Assembly (NCBI GenBank): GCA_024509875.1
Contig: JAMPIV010005812.1
Coordinates: forward strand, 620,001 to 684,000
Direction of reading: 5' to 3'
Length of the DNA: 64,000 nt
Source: Oreohelix idahoensis
Taxonomy: Eukaryota > Mollusca > Gastropoda > Stylommatophora > Oreohelicidae
The translations under genes were made by a program, and so were the position numbers. Below are positions 38,469 to 49,188 of the stretch, piece after piece. Positions within the stretch are counted from its first letter, which is position 1. Each line of letters starts with the position of its first letter. The notes beneath the pieces were generated by a model, which ran no database searches, was not told the DNA's origin, and saw only the letters and a program-made list of their open reading frames with translations.

Positions 38469-39030
38469 AGATCGAGGACAGATTCGGAGTGAATCGTCCG
38501 TAAAATTGTATTAGACCCAAGAGACTTCGCACTTGCTTTTTAGTCTTAGGAATAGAAATGTTAAGTATTTTACTTGTATTATGGTCTTCTTTTTTTAGGA
38601 AACCATGACCAACCCGGTGACCTAAGAAAGATATTTCGCTAAAACCAATACATGCTTTAGATGATTTCGCTGTCAGGTTATGCTCGCGTAGGATAGACAA
38701 TAGTTCATTTAACCCGTTATAGTGATCTTCCCAAGTATCACTGAAAAGACAGATGTCATCAAGATATGCAATGACATCTGAGCGATGAGATAGGATTCGA
38801 CGCATCATGCGTACGAATGTTGCATGAGCGTTCATAAGGTCGAAAGGCATGAAATTCCATTGGAATAGACCCCTAGGTGTCGAAAAAGCAGTAAACAGCT
38901 TGGCGTGTTCGGATAGTGGAACTTGCCAATATCCCTTAGACAAATCAAGTTTAGTGAAGAAATGAGATTTTGATAGTCTAGTAAGTAGCTCTTCTAGTAA
39001 AGGCATAGGTTCAGCATCAAATTTCGTCAC
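38446..39030 (-). pseudogene. Gmr1-type pol, reverse transcriptase core
   Basis: 194 codons. Motif A TKLDLSKGYWQ (Asp 29), YLDD at 89-92 and the following F-L-G-H-R-V motif are all clear. Near residue 62 the usual gypsy stretch M-P-F-G-L-x-N-A-P-A-T-F is changed to MPFDLMNAHATF, a substitution at two normally conserved positions. The N-terminal RT residues lie in the neighbouring piece, in another frame. Confidence 0.93.
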
Positions 39031-39035
39031 TTGGT

Positions 39036-39842
39036 TTAACTTGCGATAATCAACGCAAAGACGTATGTTATTGTCTTTTTTTTTTGTACAATAACCATCG
39101 GCGAAGAATATGCTGATGTGGATGGTTCAATTATTTTTAAATCTATCATCTCATCCAACTCTTTCTCAACCTGTGCTTGAAAATGTATCGGGATAGGATA
39201 CGGTCTGACCCTTATAGGATTATGGTCAGTAAGAATAATGTCATGTTCAGTGACATCAGTTTGACCAGGAATGTCAGTAAGGACATCCTGAAATTGTTGT
39301 AACATAGTAGAAACTTGTTTCTGTTCTCCTGGAGATAATTCGGGAGAAATCGCAACATCTTTCCATGATTCATTAGAGTGAAGCGGAATCATCGGAAAAG
39401 GCAAATTCACCTCCGAGAAACTCGTTTCCTCATCCTGTATTACTGACAGTGATGAGTAATGCCCATGTTGGACTGGAGAATCGTCCGTTGCCTGGAAAAC
39501 AGGTTGTAAATAATCCGGACGTTCATGGAATTCCGTGAGCATGTTGATGTGGAAGGTTTTATGTTTCCCATCAATATCGACGATATAGTCAACATCGGAA
39601 ACTTTTGATATTATATCGTACGGACCTTTCCAAGAAATAAGGAGTCTATTTTCCCTACAAGGTAGCAAGACAAATGCTTTGTCTCCTGGACAAAGTTGTC
39701 GTAAGCATCTCTTCTTATTGGCAAATTGCCTTGCCTTCTGTTTGGCAAATTCAGAAGAAGCAGTTGCCAATGTGCATGCTTCAATAATCTTGTGTCTAAG
39801 CGCAATGACATATTCCGTAAGAGGATTTTGTGTCATCGACAA
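39036..39842 (-). pseudogene. Gmr1-type pol, integrase C-terminus joined to RT N-terminus
   Basis: 268 codons. The first ~100 carry the integrase GPY/F module (LISWKGPYDIISKV). A spacer follows, and then the start of RT (a P-I-R-V-R-P-Y-P-I motif and S-S-P-M-V-I-V-Q-K-K-K). This piece physically links integrase to RT and proves the order. The frame is lost downstream at a run of ten A residues (T on the plus strand, 39,076-39,085), where a one-base length change would explain the break. Confidence 0.92.
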
Positions 39843-42800
39843 TATTATCAGCAGTTATGAGATCATGAAGTAAGGACATAGGACCTCGCGGTTTCGCGCC
39901 AAAGACAAGTTCAAAGGGAGACAATCCTGTATGTTCGTTGGCGACCTCTCTATATGCAAAGAGAGCCGCGGGTAAAACCCTATCCCAATCCTGAGGATGA
40001 TCTTCAGTTATCTTACCTAATAGGTTTTTGAGAGTCCTATTCAGACGTTCTACCATCCCATTAGACATAGGATGATAAATACTACTTAAAGATCTCTCTA
40101 TCTTAAGAGTCGACATTACTTGAGACATAGTATCCGATATGAGTTGGGTACCATGGTCCGATAATATTTCTGCTGGAAATCCCTGACGAGAAAATATTAA
40201 CCAAAGAGCATCTGCAATATGAGCAGTAGTTATGCTCTTTAGAGGAACAGCCTCTGGCCAACGTGTGCACATGTCAACACACGTCAAGATAAATTGGTGT
40301 CCTCTTGCAGATTTTATTTTAAATGGACCGATGATGTCTATCGCCATCTTTTGAAATGGTCGAATTGGAATATCTGCAGCCTGAATAGGTGCAGCATGGC
40401 GTGGACCTTTGGATTTAACTTCTTGACATACCTTACAAGATCGACAACAGATTCGTATGTCCTTGTTCACAAACGGCCAAAAGAAAGACGCCAGAACTCT
40501 AGATTTAGTACGGGAAAAACCCATATGCCCAGCACACTGAGAATCATGAGCGTGCTGTAAGATTTTCACTCTCATATTTTTGGGCACTAGAATTTGAGAA
40601 TGAGCGGACTTAGCGGAGTCTTGTACCATACGCACAAGTACGCCATTCTTCATCGTAATCCAAGATTTACGATTTGTGTCTTTATTCGGATCACCTTTTG
40701 TTGCCAGAGTAAAGAATTTCTTTAGAGTAGGATCATCTTTCTGCTGTTTTATAAAGGAGTCATGGGAAATCTCCAAGGGATCATCTTGGATCTGCGCATC
40801 ATTATCTTCAGAAGGTGAAGATTGCGGCATGTTAAGAGATTGAGCCCTAGTGACTACTGCATTAGCAGATTGCATATTATTATTTTCCCACTCAGAAATT
40901 TGTTGTGGAGTGCATTCTTTTACTCCATGTATGCGACCGATGATAAGATCAGAGATCGGATTCGGCAGAAGACATGCTTGCACATCTCCTGTAAAGAAAG
41001 GAGTAGCAATATTGATAATGGCAGTGGAGTACTTCTCCAATGTGCCACCAAATGTTACGCATTTGATTACTTTTCCCGTGGCTCGAGAAGGATCTACGAG
41101 TGACTGCCTCACTCCAATGGTGGTGCATCCCGAATCGAAAAGGATTGATACCGGAGTACCATCTACTAGACCTCTATTGAAGACAAGAGCACCTCTTCCA
41201 TCATGCACGACTGACGCAGGAAGAGCGGGGAGAGGATGACCACAGCTTAAAGTGGAAACTGTGGTTGGATCGAATAATGTTTTGCATTGGGAGCACTGAG
41301 ATGCTCTACCAAAGTCAAAAGCAGAACATCCTACATTATTAGAGTCTTTCTTATCATTATTTTGATTACCGGTTACATGAAACTCTTGCTGTGCAGAGTT
41401 AGCCTGGTAATGAGATTTATGTCTTCTGTATTGTGATCTACCTCGATTATTATAACCTCTATAGTTATTATTATTTCCTCTGTTATAACCCCTGTTTGGG
41501 TTAGGATCATAATATTCATGATCATAATCATCATGTTCATTATAATGAGTATCCCTGTAATGTTGGTTTTGTTGCTTCCATGAAGGAAAACTTGGGTTCC
41601 TATAGTGACTCCCTTTTCGGAAATTTCTATAATTATGGGCACCCCTGTATCTAGGACTGTCAGCCCGATTCCAGTTCTTCAAAGAAGAACCTTGATTTGA
41701 GTGGTTACCTTGGCTTTGATAACCATTCCAATTAACCTTTTTGTGAGATTTATCTTGAGCTCCTTGAGATTTGTGTGAATAATTATGATTGTATTCTGTT
41801 GCAGAAGCAACTGGCATACTTTCTTTAATGTTAGTGTTGCTAAGAATCACGTCAGGGTGTGCCGTGGCATATTGGTCACAATATTCTTCCATTTGTTTTA
41901 ATGTACTAGGTTTACGCTCATGTAAGAATTCTAGGAATGGTTTATTCACTGAAGACATGATCTTGTCTCTGAGTAATAAAGCTGTAAGAGCCTCAAATGT
42001 TTTCTGTGTTTTGGATAATTCAATCCATCGTGAAAGTGTAAGTCGTGCTTTTGCAATGAATTCTGAGAATTCTACACCTACCTCAGGTTTCATTGTTTTA
42101 AACAAAAGGCGATAACCTTCCTCTGACAATTGGTATCTCTTTATCAAGGCTGCCCTAATAGCATCATAATTATCCTTGTCGGCCTTTTCAACCAAACATA
42201 ACTTAGTCAGAGAATCCCCTTTTAGATTTTCAGACAACTGATTCACATACTGTGATTTATCCACATTATGAGCTCGACAAGCACGTTCAAATCTATTAAG
42301 CCAGAATGTTATGTCATCATTGGCAGAGTTGAACGCTGGTACCTTGACCTTGTAAATAAAGGGTTTACCATTACCACTAGATGCCTGATTAACATTACTC
42401 ATACTTGTCAATCTTAATTTCTCTAACTCAAATTCATGTTCTCTTATTGCTTTTTTTTCTTCAGCTTCTAATCTTTTTTGTTCAGCAGCAGCAGCAGCTT
42501 CTCTGTCTAGTCTTTTTTGCTCAACAGCAGCAGCAGCTTCTCTGTCTAGTCTTTTTTGCTCTGCCTCAAATCTCCTTTCTTCCACCTGCATCTGCAATTT
42601 CTTTTGTTCAGCAGCAGCATCAGCTTCTCTGTCTAGTCTTTTTTGTTCAGCAGCAGCTTTTTTCTCCTCTGCAGCAGCTTTTCTTTCCTCAGCAGCAGCT
42701 TTTCTTTCCTCAGCAGCAGCTTCTAATCTTTTCTCTTCTGCAGCTAATGCTTTGTCATATTGAGCAATTGCCCATTCTTCTAAGTCTTTACCAGTCTTAT

Positions 42801-42843
42801 CAAGGGATTTTCCCTGTGTAATAAAGTAATCTAATGTAGACAT
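39796..42843 (-). CDS. Gmr1-type gag-protease-integrase polyprotein
   Basis: 1015 codons without a stop. Residues 30-145 are an Ala/Glu/Lys/Arg-rich helix with repeated A-A-E-E-R-K units. Residues 160-330 form a capsid-like region (TFWLNRFERACR). Residues 350-480 are Asn/Tyr/Arg/Gly-rich and basic, in place of CCHC knuckles. A Cys cluster follows (C506, C517, C520, C534-G-H). The protease has DSG at 570-572 and LIIGR near 633-637. The integrase zinc module uses H766, H773, C803 and C806. The DDE core is D835, D896 and E932. It ends at a frame break just before the GPY/F module. Confidence 0.93.
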   Translation of the reverse strand: MSTLDYFITQGKSLDKTGKDLEEWAIAQYDKALAAEEKRLEAAAEERKAAAEERKAAAEEKKAAAEQKRLDREADAAAEQKKLQMQVEERRFEAEQKRLDREAAAAVEQKRLDREAAAAAEQKRLEAEEKKAIREHEFELEKLRLTSMSNVNQASSGNGKPFIYKVKVPAFNSANDDITFWLNRFERACRAHNVDKSQYVNQLSENLKGDSLTKLCLVEKADKDNYDAIRAALIKRYQLSEEGYRLLFKTMKPEVGVEFSEFIAKARLTLSRWIELSKTQKTFEALTALLLRDKIMSSVNKPFLEFLHERKPSTLKQMEEYCDQYATAHPDVILSNTNIKESMPVASATEYNHNYSHKSQGAQDKSHKKVNWNGYQSQGNHSNQGSSLKNWNRADSPRYRGAHNYRNFRKGSHYRNPSFPSWKQQNQHYRDTHYNEHDDYDHEYYDPNPNRGYNRGNNNNYRGYNNRGRSQYRRHKSHYQANSAQQEFHVTGNQNNDKKDSNNVGCSAFDFGRASQCSQCKTLFDPTTVSTLSCGHPLPALPASVVHDGRGALVFNRGLVDGTPVSILFDSGCTTIGVRQSLVDPSRATGKVIKCVTFGGTLEKYSTAIINIATPFFTGDVQACLLPNPISDLIIGRIHGVKECTPQQISEWENNNMQSANAVVTRAQSLNMPQSSPSEDNDAQIQDDPLEISHDSFIKQQKDDPTLKKFFTLATKGDPNKDTNRKSWITMKNGVLVRMVQDSAKSAHSQILVPKNMRVKILQHAHDSQCAGHMGFSRTKSRVLASFFWPFVNKDIRICCRSCKVCQEVKSKGPRHAAPIQAADIPIRPFQKMAIDIIGPFKIKSARGHQFILTCVDMCTRWPEAVPLKSITTAHIADALWLIFSRQGFPAEILSDHGTQLISDTMSQVMSTLKIERSLSSIYHPMSNGMVERLNRTLKNLLGKITEDHPQDWDRVLPAALFAYREVANEHTGLSPFELVFGAKPRGPMSLLHDLITADNIVDDTKSSYGICHCA

Positions 42844-44118
42844 CTTGTCTTATTAAATCAGTAACCTGAAAAAGTAAATAAATTACTTTATCCCACTTTA
42901 ATACTCACTTCACTTTCTTAGTCTTAGTCAAAGACCTTGTATGGTTAATACAATAACTTGAGTACCTGTGGAAAATAATATTTGTATATCCCAATGACTG
43001 TGGGAGACAAGCCTTACAAAGGTCTTGTATACTTCCTTAATGTAACCAATGATCACTTGAGTACCTGTGGAAAACAATATTTGTATATCCCAATGACTGT
43101 GGGAGACAAGCCTTACAAAGGTCTTGTATACTTCCTTAATGTAACCAATGATAATAATCAAGTACTGGTCTGTACTACAGCATAAGTGTATTCAACTATA
43201 CCTTATATATCATCTGTCAACTAAAGACATTAACAAGGACAAACAAGAAAAGACAATATGAAAACAATTGCAGAAATTAAATAATTTAACTAGGAGAACT
43301 AAAGAGAATAGTCACAGAACCTGTGATAATAACTGCAATGAAATCAACAAGACAAATAACGTCACAGTGTATAAACATAAGGGTGTAAAGAACTAAATGA
43401 TAGGAAAGAGTAGACCAACAAATTATACAAACAAATCAAACAAAAATAAAGAACAGAAAAAATATTACAAAAACAAATATGAACATAGTCGTCACAGCTA
43501 ACAGAAATAGCATAAATTGTTGCTAACAAATTTCCAATTAAGAAAATGTGTACCTATAGAACACTAGAACAAGACCAATATTACTCGGTATTTCTTGTCC
43601 TAGACACACAGAACATAAACTAATTTAATACATAACAAATAACATGTAAACATAAATAGCATAAATGCATATATAATATGATTAAATAATATGGCAATGT
43701 GATGTGAATAGAGTGTTGCAGAAAGAATGTGTTCCAGAGAAGGCTTAGCTTTTAATCAAAATAGCTTGCAACTTTATTAAATACTAGGTTTGTTTCTAAA
43801 CTATTACAGTGTTCAATTTCTTTGAGCACAATAGAAGATCCAGCGATGAATTAAATGCTCTTCTCTGTCCAACAACACTGCAATTCTTGTTAAGATAAAC
43901 AATCGCTTCTGTTTGAAGTTGTCTGACAAAATGTCAATAAGCGCTGACCTAGATACCGCTTCTGCTTGACAGGTCAGGTTGACATCGTCTGTAAGCTGTA
44001 CTGCAAACTTGCCTATTAATGTTTACCTGCTGTATTTGGCGTCAGGAACGGTCTGGTTACAGTAGCTGACTTCTGGCAATGTCCACTGTGTAGTTAGCCC
44101 CAGGAATCTGGCCCCCAC
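42844..44118 (-). other. 5' leader of the Gmr1-type element
   Basis: 1.27 kb between the 5' LTR and the gag start, AT-rich and non-coding. It contains a 99-bp tandem duplication (listed separately). On the minus strand the base directly after the LTR is G, followed by TGGGGGCCAGATTCC, a plausible primer-binding site whose tRNA I cannot assign with confidence. Confidence 0.8.
42956..43153. repeat. 99-bp tandem duplication in the leader
   Basis: Two nearly identical 99-bp units each containing ACTTGAGTACCTGTGG and CCAATGACTGTGGGAG. 99 is a multiple of 3, which is why frames look repeated, but no protein is suggested. Confidence 0.95.
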
Positions 44119-45600
44119 TGTAGCATGGTTGTTTTTTGCTGGTGTACTGTGTTGTTGTAATGGTCAACTCACTAACCCGAACACAGTGGTGGACAACAAG
44201 TCGCCTTGTCTGTAATGTATTGAAGCCTTGACAAGGAATGTTGACAAAGAGTGTGAGTGTAACTGTCAGTAACGCGAATGGAAGAATGGTACAGAAGAGT
44301 TGACAACTTGGTGATAACACACTCATGCACTCATGCTAGAAGTCACTGATGCAGACTGTTGTACGTTTCTTGTATTTAATAGACACATACTCTTGGACAG
44401 CACGGGATACAGTCATAGTAACATGTTGACATAAATTCAATAGGCGTTGGATAGTAGATCATCTTTCATATTGCATAATTGAGTGGTAACATCAGTAATG
44501 TATTCAGCCAGCATATGAATATATATTATGGGACGACAGTAGGCAGACGTTCTAGTTGTCTGTCGTCGCATACTCAGTAAATGTACATACATGAATAGTA
44601 ATAGCGGTTCGTTGCTAGAACCTTTTCTTGACAGTAATAATGTTATTTCATAACAACGGAGTTCCTTGATGATAAGATCTCCGATCCACTGTCTGATAAT
44701 AAGAGTTAGATTCTGTTCTCAGGCTAGTGATGCACCATAATGACAGTACTTCAAAGATGGCCACCTTCTTTGAGTTTCACTCACTCGTCCAACAGAAGGA
44801 TAATAATAAAGCCAAAGTTAATTCAACATTTGATTATATATATATAACTTCATAGAGTTTTCCATCTAGCTCTACATTAATAGAGTTGTTTCATGTAGAT
44901 AGGAATACTAGTGGAACCTGTCATCTTCAACTGTGCATATGGACGACCAACGACGTTCGAACTAGGTTGTCATCTAAACCTAACCGAATGAAGGTCATCA
45001 AAGAAAAGAGGGTCTGGCTTTACCTGGAGTCCGAATTTAAACATAATAAAGTACATGAGAAGAAGCTCTGACACAATACTCTCGCAGAGACATTCCCTCC
45101 TTATGGAAAAATCATCCACAAAACACTTTTTAATCATAACAGGACCAGCCCTAGAAAAACACTCAGCCATTATCGGCGGCTACTTCGGAACTCCCTACAA
45201 CCCAGTAGGACTACGAATACCTGCGCCAGATTCCGGCACAAAAAATATAGTCCGACCTAACCATACAAAGATATACAATATAAAATTGAATCTTCTTGCA
45301 CTAGACAAGTAGTACACATGAATTCGGACCATAAACATACTAAGCAAAATTAATCTATTTTCTGGCCCTAACAAACGAGAACTGACATGAATTCAATTAT
45401 TCATACGCCGAATCAATATCAAGAGAGATCATCCATATAATCAAACGCATAAATCAATCATGGATTATCTAGCTTTACCAAGGGAAGCATTTTCGTACCC
45501 AAATAAATACAACTATATATTTTCCATATTACATAGTCGAAGTAATCCGTGTGTCGCATAATTCCATACAAAAGAATATGTGTATGTAATATGCGCAACA
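44119..45600 (-). repeat. 5' LTR of the Gmr1-type element
   Basis: 1482 bp, the mate of 35,989-37,482. As the upstream LTR on the minus strand it should hold the promoter. I could not place a TATA box or cap site with confidence. Confidence 0.96.
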
Positions 45601-45612
45601 CCAGGGGATAGG

Positions 45613-45795
45613 TTTTTAGGCCGCAAACGGCTCCTGGGTCGACCCAGCCCCAATTGGGTACCAGAACAACTCTGGGAAGGTTAAGGCGGCCGGCGTGATG
45701 CTGGCTACATCACCTCTAGTGTGCCGATGGTCAAGAAAATATGGGCCTTACACCATATTCCCAATATGCCTCAATGGGCGTGTAACGGAATCCTT
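45613..45795 (+). mobile_element. SINE family 1, 5'-truncated copy with TSD
   Basis: Matches 926-1103 of the window, without the tRNA-like head. It is flanked by the 10-bp TSD AGGGGATAGG (45,603-45,612 and 45,796-45,805). The Gmr1-type element later inserted at the left edge of this TSD: its CCAGG target overlaps the first bases. Confidence 0.9.
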
Positions 45796-45983
45796 AGGGG
45801 ATAGGAAAAGTCAGAGTTAAATTTTGTTGAAACATGAGCAAAGGAAAAAGTGAACGGGCTGGAAAAAATAATAGTTGGGCATGAAAACGATGGCGAAAGA
45901 AAAAGCTAAAGCTGGATTATGGAATATTAGTGCGCTAAGAGAAACAAAGAAAGAGAGTTCTTCATTGTTATATAGAACCACTA

Positions 45984-46388
45984 CTGACTTATGGAAGTGA
46001 GTCATGGACAATTAAAAAAGAAGTGGGGCAAGCACTAGAGGCCACAAAAATGTGGTTTTACAAAAGAATGTTAAGAATACCACGGACAGCCAAAAAGAGT
46101 AATGAGGATGTCTTAAAAGAGGCCAATGGGCAAAGGAAACTTATTTCACAAGCTAGAAAGAAGCATTCCTCTATTTTAGGGCATGTTATGAGAAGAGGAA
46201 GGCTGGAATATATCGTAACAACAGGTAATATTGAAAGAAAAAGAGATACTGGAAGACAAAGAGAGCGACTACTGGACAGTTTGACATCGTGGCATGGAAA
46301 GAAGTCAACAACAGAATTGATAAATTGTTTTGGAGACGGGAAATTGTGGAAAGACATGATCTCTTATGCCACTATGCATGGTACTTGA
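45984..46388 (+). mobile_element. LINE fragment (RT C-terminus), family F
   Basis: An open frame encodes L-T-Y-G-S-E-S-W-T near its start, then a K-R-M-L-R-I-P-R motif, a Q-A-R-K-K-H-S-S-I-L-G-H-V-M-R-R-G stretch and a D-S-L-T-S-W-H-G end. This is the conserved C-terminal pattern of a large group of invertebrate LINE RTs, unlike families A-E here. It is a short 5'-truncated remnant. Confidence 0.75.
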
Positions 46389-46499
46389 AGAAGGAGAAAC
46401 AATGCTCCATGGAGTGATTCTCGGAAGAGACATAGACAAAATAAGACTACTGCTATATTAGGCACGTCGTAAGAGGTTGTGCAAGGGAGCTGACAGTCT

Positions 46500-46626
46500 T
46501 ACCATATAAAATAAATTGCTACAGAAATCATCGCTACAAGAATAAATGAATACTGTTATGCAGCCTTCGTGTCAGCTGCATTGATAGCTCCATGCTCCAC
46601 AAGGATTGATAAAAAAAAATGATGAC
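46500..46626 (+). repeat. Interspersed repeat with (ATG)n tail, family 3
   Basis: Shares CATGCTCCACAAGGA and the ATAAATTGCTACAGAAATCA segment with the 26,632 and 48,023 copies, and ends in A-rich ATGATGACGAAG. Confidence 0.65.
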
Positions 46627-48022
46627 GAAGAGGGCGATCGAGAGGAAGGTGGATAGGCATGGTTGGGGAGAAATTCCGAAGAGACACGATAAGTCGCAGG
46701 AGAAAGCAAGTGTGGTAGGAATGTCATGAAGGGAGATAACTGAGATTGGGATAACGATATTAGTAATTTGTGAATAGCGGGACTTGATCGCGTGACATAG
46801 GTTTATAAAACTTGTGAGCAGACGTGAAAGGAATCTCTTTGCTCGTGTACTCTGCTTGAGGAATGTTAGCGTAGGTTAACTGAAGCAGCTATCTGCGTAA
46901 TGTAGAAGTTAGGACAAGCTCGGGTACAATTGTCAATAGTTGTACCATCTGCAGTTTGCGGGAAGACAATACGAGATTTCTTCATGACTACATAATTTGT
47001 TTTCTAGCTGTGTCAAGTTATGTTGTTCCATCAGTTCATCAACGAACAATCGGTATGTAAATCATTGATAGTTATAAAACGTGAAGATATTTCGAGAAAC
47101 ACGTGCTGCAGTGTTAGTCCAGCTTTGGACATAAAGTGTAGAGTTAATGAAGATCATTTCTAATGGCTAAAGGATAAAGTTTCCATCACTGGTAGTGATC
47201 CAACAATTACTTCCGAGCCAGAGGAATTTATACGTAGTGAAGATAATTCGTGAAAATCTTAGAACATCAGCCAGAGTCTTAGTCGAAGAAATAGTCAAGC
47301 GTTAAACAACTAGCTTCCTGACCAACTAATTTGTATGCTGAATGAAGGTATCAACGTAGAAGTCATATGTAACTTTATCATCTGTATATTTCGGCACAGT
47401 GATTGCAAGATGTAAATATGTTCTTTTGACATAAATAAAGTAATGATTGTCATCAGTGAGTTATCCAGTCATTGCAGTCGTCATTACGCGTCAGTAACAT
47501 TAGACAGACAAGAAGATTACGCGTCAGTAACATTAGACAGACAAGCAATATAATCATCTAACAAGATAAGCTGTATCAAGAGAAGAAGATACGATCATCA
47601 GCTCTAATGAACCAAATATTACACAATGCTCAATTGGTCCATTAACGTTTATATTATTCACTATCGTAATGAAACCTTTGTTGACAAATCGTTTACGGTA
47701 CACAAGGTGGTTTATTCTCACAAGCTAATGAACCTGGGCTGACAACTGCCACACGACGCACGGTGAGCAAGTAAAGCCTCACGGCGTTATGGAACGAAAC
47801 AGTAAATCAGCTATAGATGTTTACTGAAAGCGAGTGAATTCCATTTTATGGAGACGGTACCTTATGAGGCTTAAGTAGTTAGTATAGATGGCTGCTTCAG
47901 CTTGCTTCTGTGTAATTGTTTGCTTTATTGTAATCACGTCTGCAGTTCCCGGGGGTCTCGTTTGAGACAAAGAAAGATTAGGACTACTCCTCCCTCAGGC
48001 ATGTTTAATATGAGGTTATGCA
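46627..48022. other. No gene recognised
   Basis: AT-rich spacer. A 29-bp direct repeat (ATTACGCGTCAGTAACATTA then GACAGACAA) occurs twice at about 47,484-47,544. Nothing else assignable. Confidence 0.4.
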
Positions 48023-48170
48023 TGTTGGCTGGCAAACTCATCATGTAAAACAAATAGCTACAGAAACCACTGCTGTAAGAGTTTGTGCGTTGTCGTAAGG
48101 CTTCCTCAAGAGGCCCGTCTGCAGTGATGGCTCCATGCTCCATTAGGAGCTAAAAAGGAGATGATGGTAA
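48023..48170 (+). repeat. Interspersed repeat with (ATG)n tail, family 3, longest copy
   Basis: Contains GCAAACTCATCATGTAAAAC, CCATGCTCCATTAGGAGC and a GGAGATGATGG tail. No TSD identified. Confidence 0.7.
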
Positions 48171-49045
48171 CCACCTATATTTCTCTCATAAACTGGGAGC
48201 TCTGTATGTTGTTGTTGGTATTTTTGTTTGTTGGCCAGGCACCTCGAAGGTTGCCTGTTTCCCGAATACACCACATAATTCTGTCTGCATGATTCTTAAT
48301 TTTTTTAGCAGAATGTATTTAAATCTTCAGTGGCTGGTTCTTTGTCGATTATAATTTGATCTCCTCTGGGTAAATATTCCCACTGTTATATCTGACTTCG
48401 GATGGTCTCTGTGTCTTTTTTCATGGGAGCTTTTCTTGATTATTGCTTTTATTTCTTCGTGTGTTATACTGCCCTAAATTTGTTGTCTGCTTCCTCCTTC
48501 TTTGCCAGGACTATCTTATATATTGTAATTATATTGGACAGTGGACTAATATGGGAAAATAAAATTGATGATTGCCAGCATGACGCTAGACAGCCAATGC
48601 CCGTCACGAAAACAAACTGGCAGAAACTTTTTGGAGCAGCTTCCATCACATACTGAAGCTTGTGTACACAAAAAACAATAAGTTACAGACTTTCGTAAGT
48701 GAGTGCCTGTGTAGAATAGAAAGATTGAAATAGTATGTCACTCCCAGACTTGTTTACGTTTTCACTATGTGAATCGTAGTATTAGACCGGCTTGCAGATT
48801 ATAATTTTATCGCCCAGTGTCGTGTAATGCAGACGGTCACAGGAAATAATTGTTGACACAAGGTGGTCTCACACTTTCGACGGAAAGAAAGCCAGATTGT
48901 CTGTCTAAGAAATCCGTCTGTGAGATGTAGAAAAACACAGGCGATAATAAGGTAATCGCTTCCGATAGTCCGTCTCTGTATCAATAGTACAGATAACCTG
49001 TCAGAGGAGACAATATTGGCGGAAGGTACTAGTCAGGAAATTCTT
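48171..49045. other. No gene recognised
   Basis: AT-rich spacer left of the LINE-D 3' tail. Nothing assignable. Confidence 0.4.
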
Positions 49046-49188
49046 CTTCTTCTTCTTGCGATCGCATCATTGATGTTTACACCGTCAGACGAGTTCTCAT
49101 GATGAATTCGACTGTTGTTTGAAGTTCCTCTTTAGCTCCATGTTAGGCTTTTATTTTTGAGTTTCAACGCACTGTTGCTTTTAGTGAG

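Larger units (their letters stand above)
35989..45600 (-). mobile_element. Gmr1-type Ty3/gypsy LTR retrotransposon, complete ends
   Basis: 9.6 kb on the minus strand. LTRs at 44,119-45,600 (5') and 35,989-37,482 (3') end in TGT...ACA and differ at roughly 15 substitutions plus a TA-repeat length change, about 1% by eye. The TSD CCAGG (35,984-35,988 and 45,601-45,605) is exact. The internal order is gag, aspartic protease, integrase, RT, RNase H. Known Ty3/gypsy elements mostly have integrase last; integrase-first is the hallmark of the Gmr1 group first described in deuterostomes. Three frame breaks in pol suggest either an inactive copy or uncorrected sequencing indels. Confidence 0.95.

Noticed and set aside
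42405..42821. Plus-strand frame rich in Gln and Leu
   Set aside because: Antisense of the Ala/Glu/Lys helix of the Gmr1-type Gag, whose frame is far longer and has domains.
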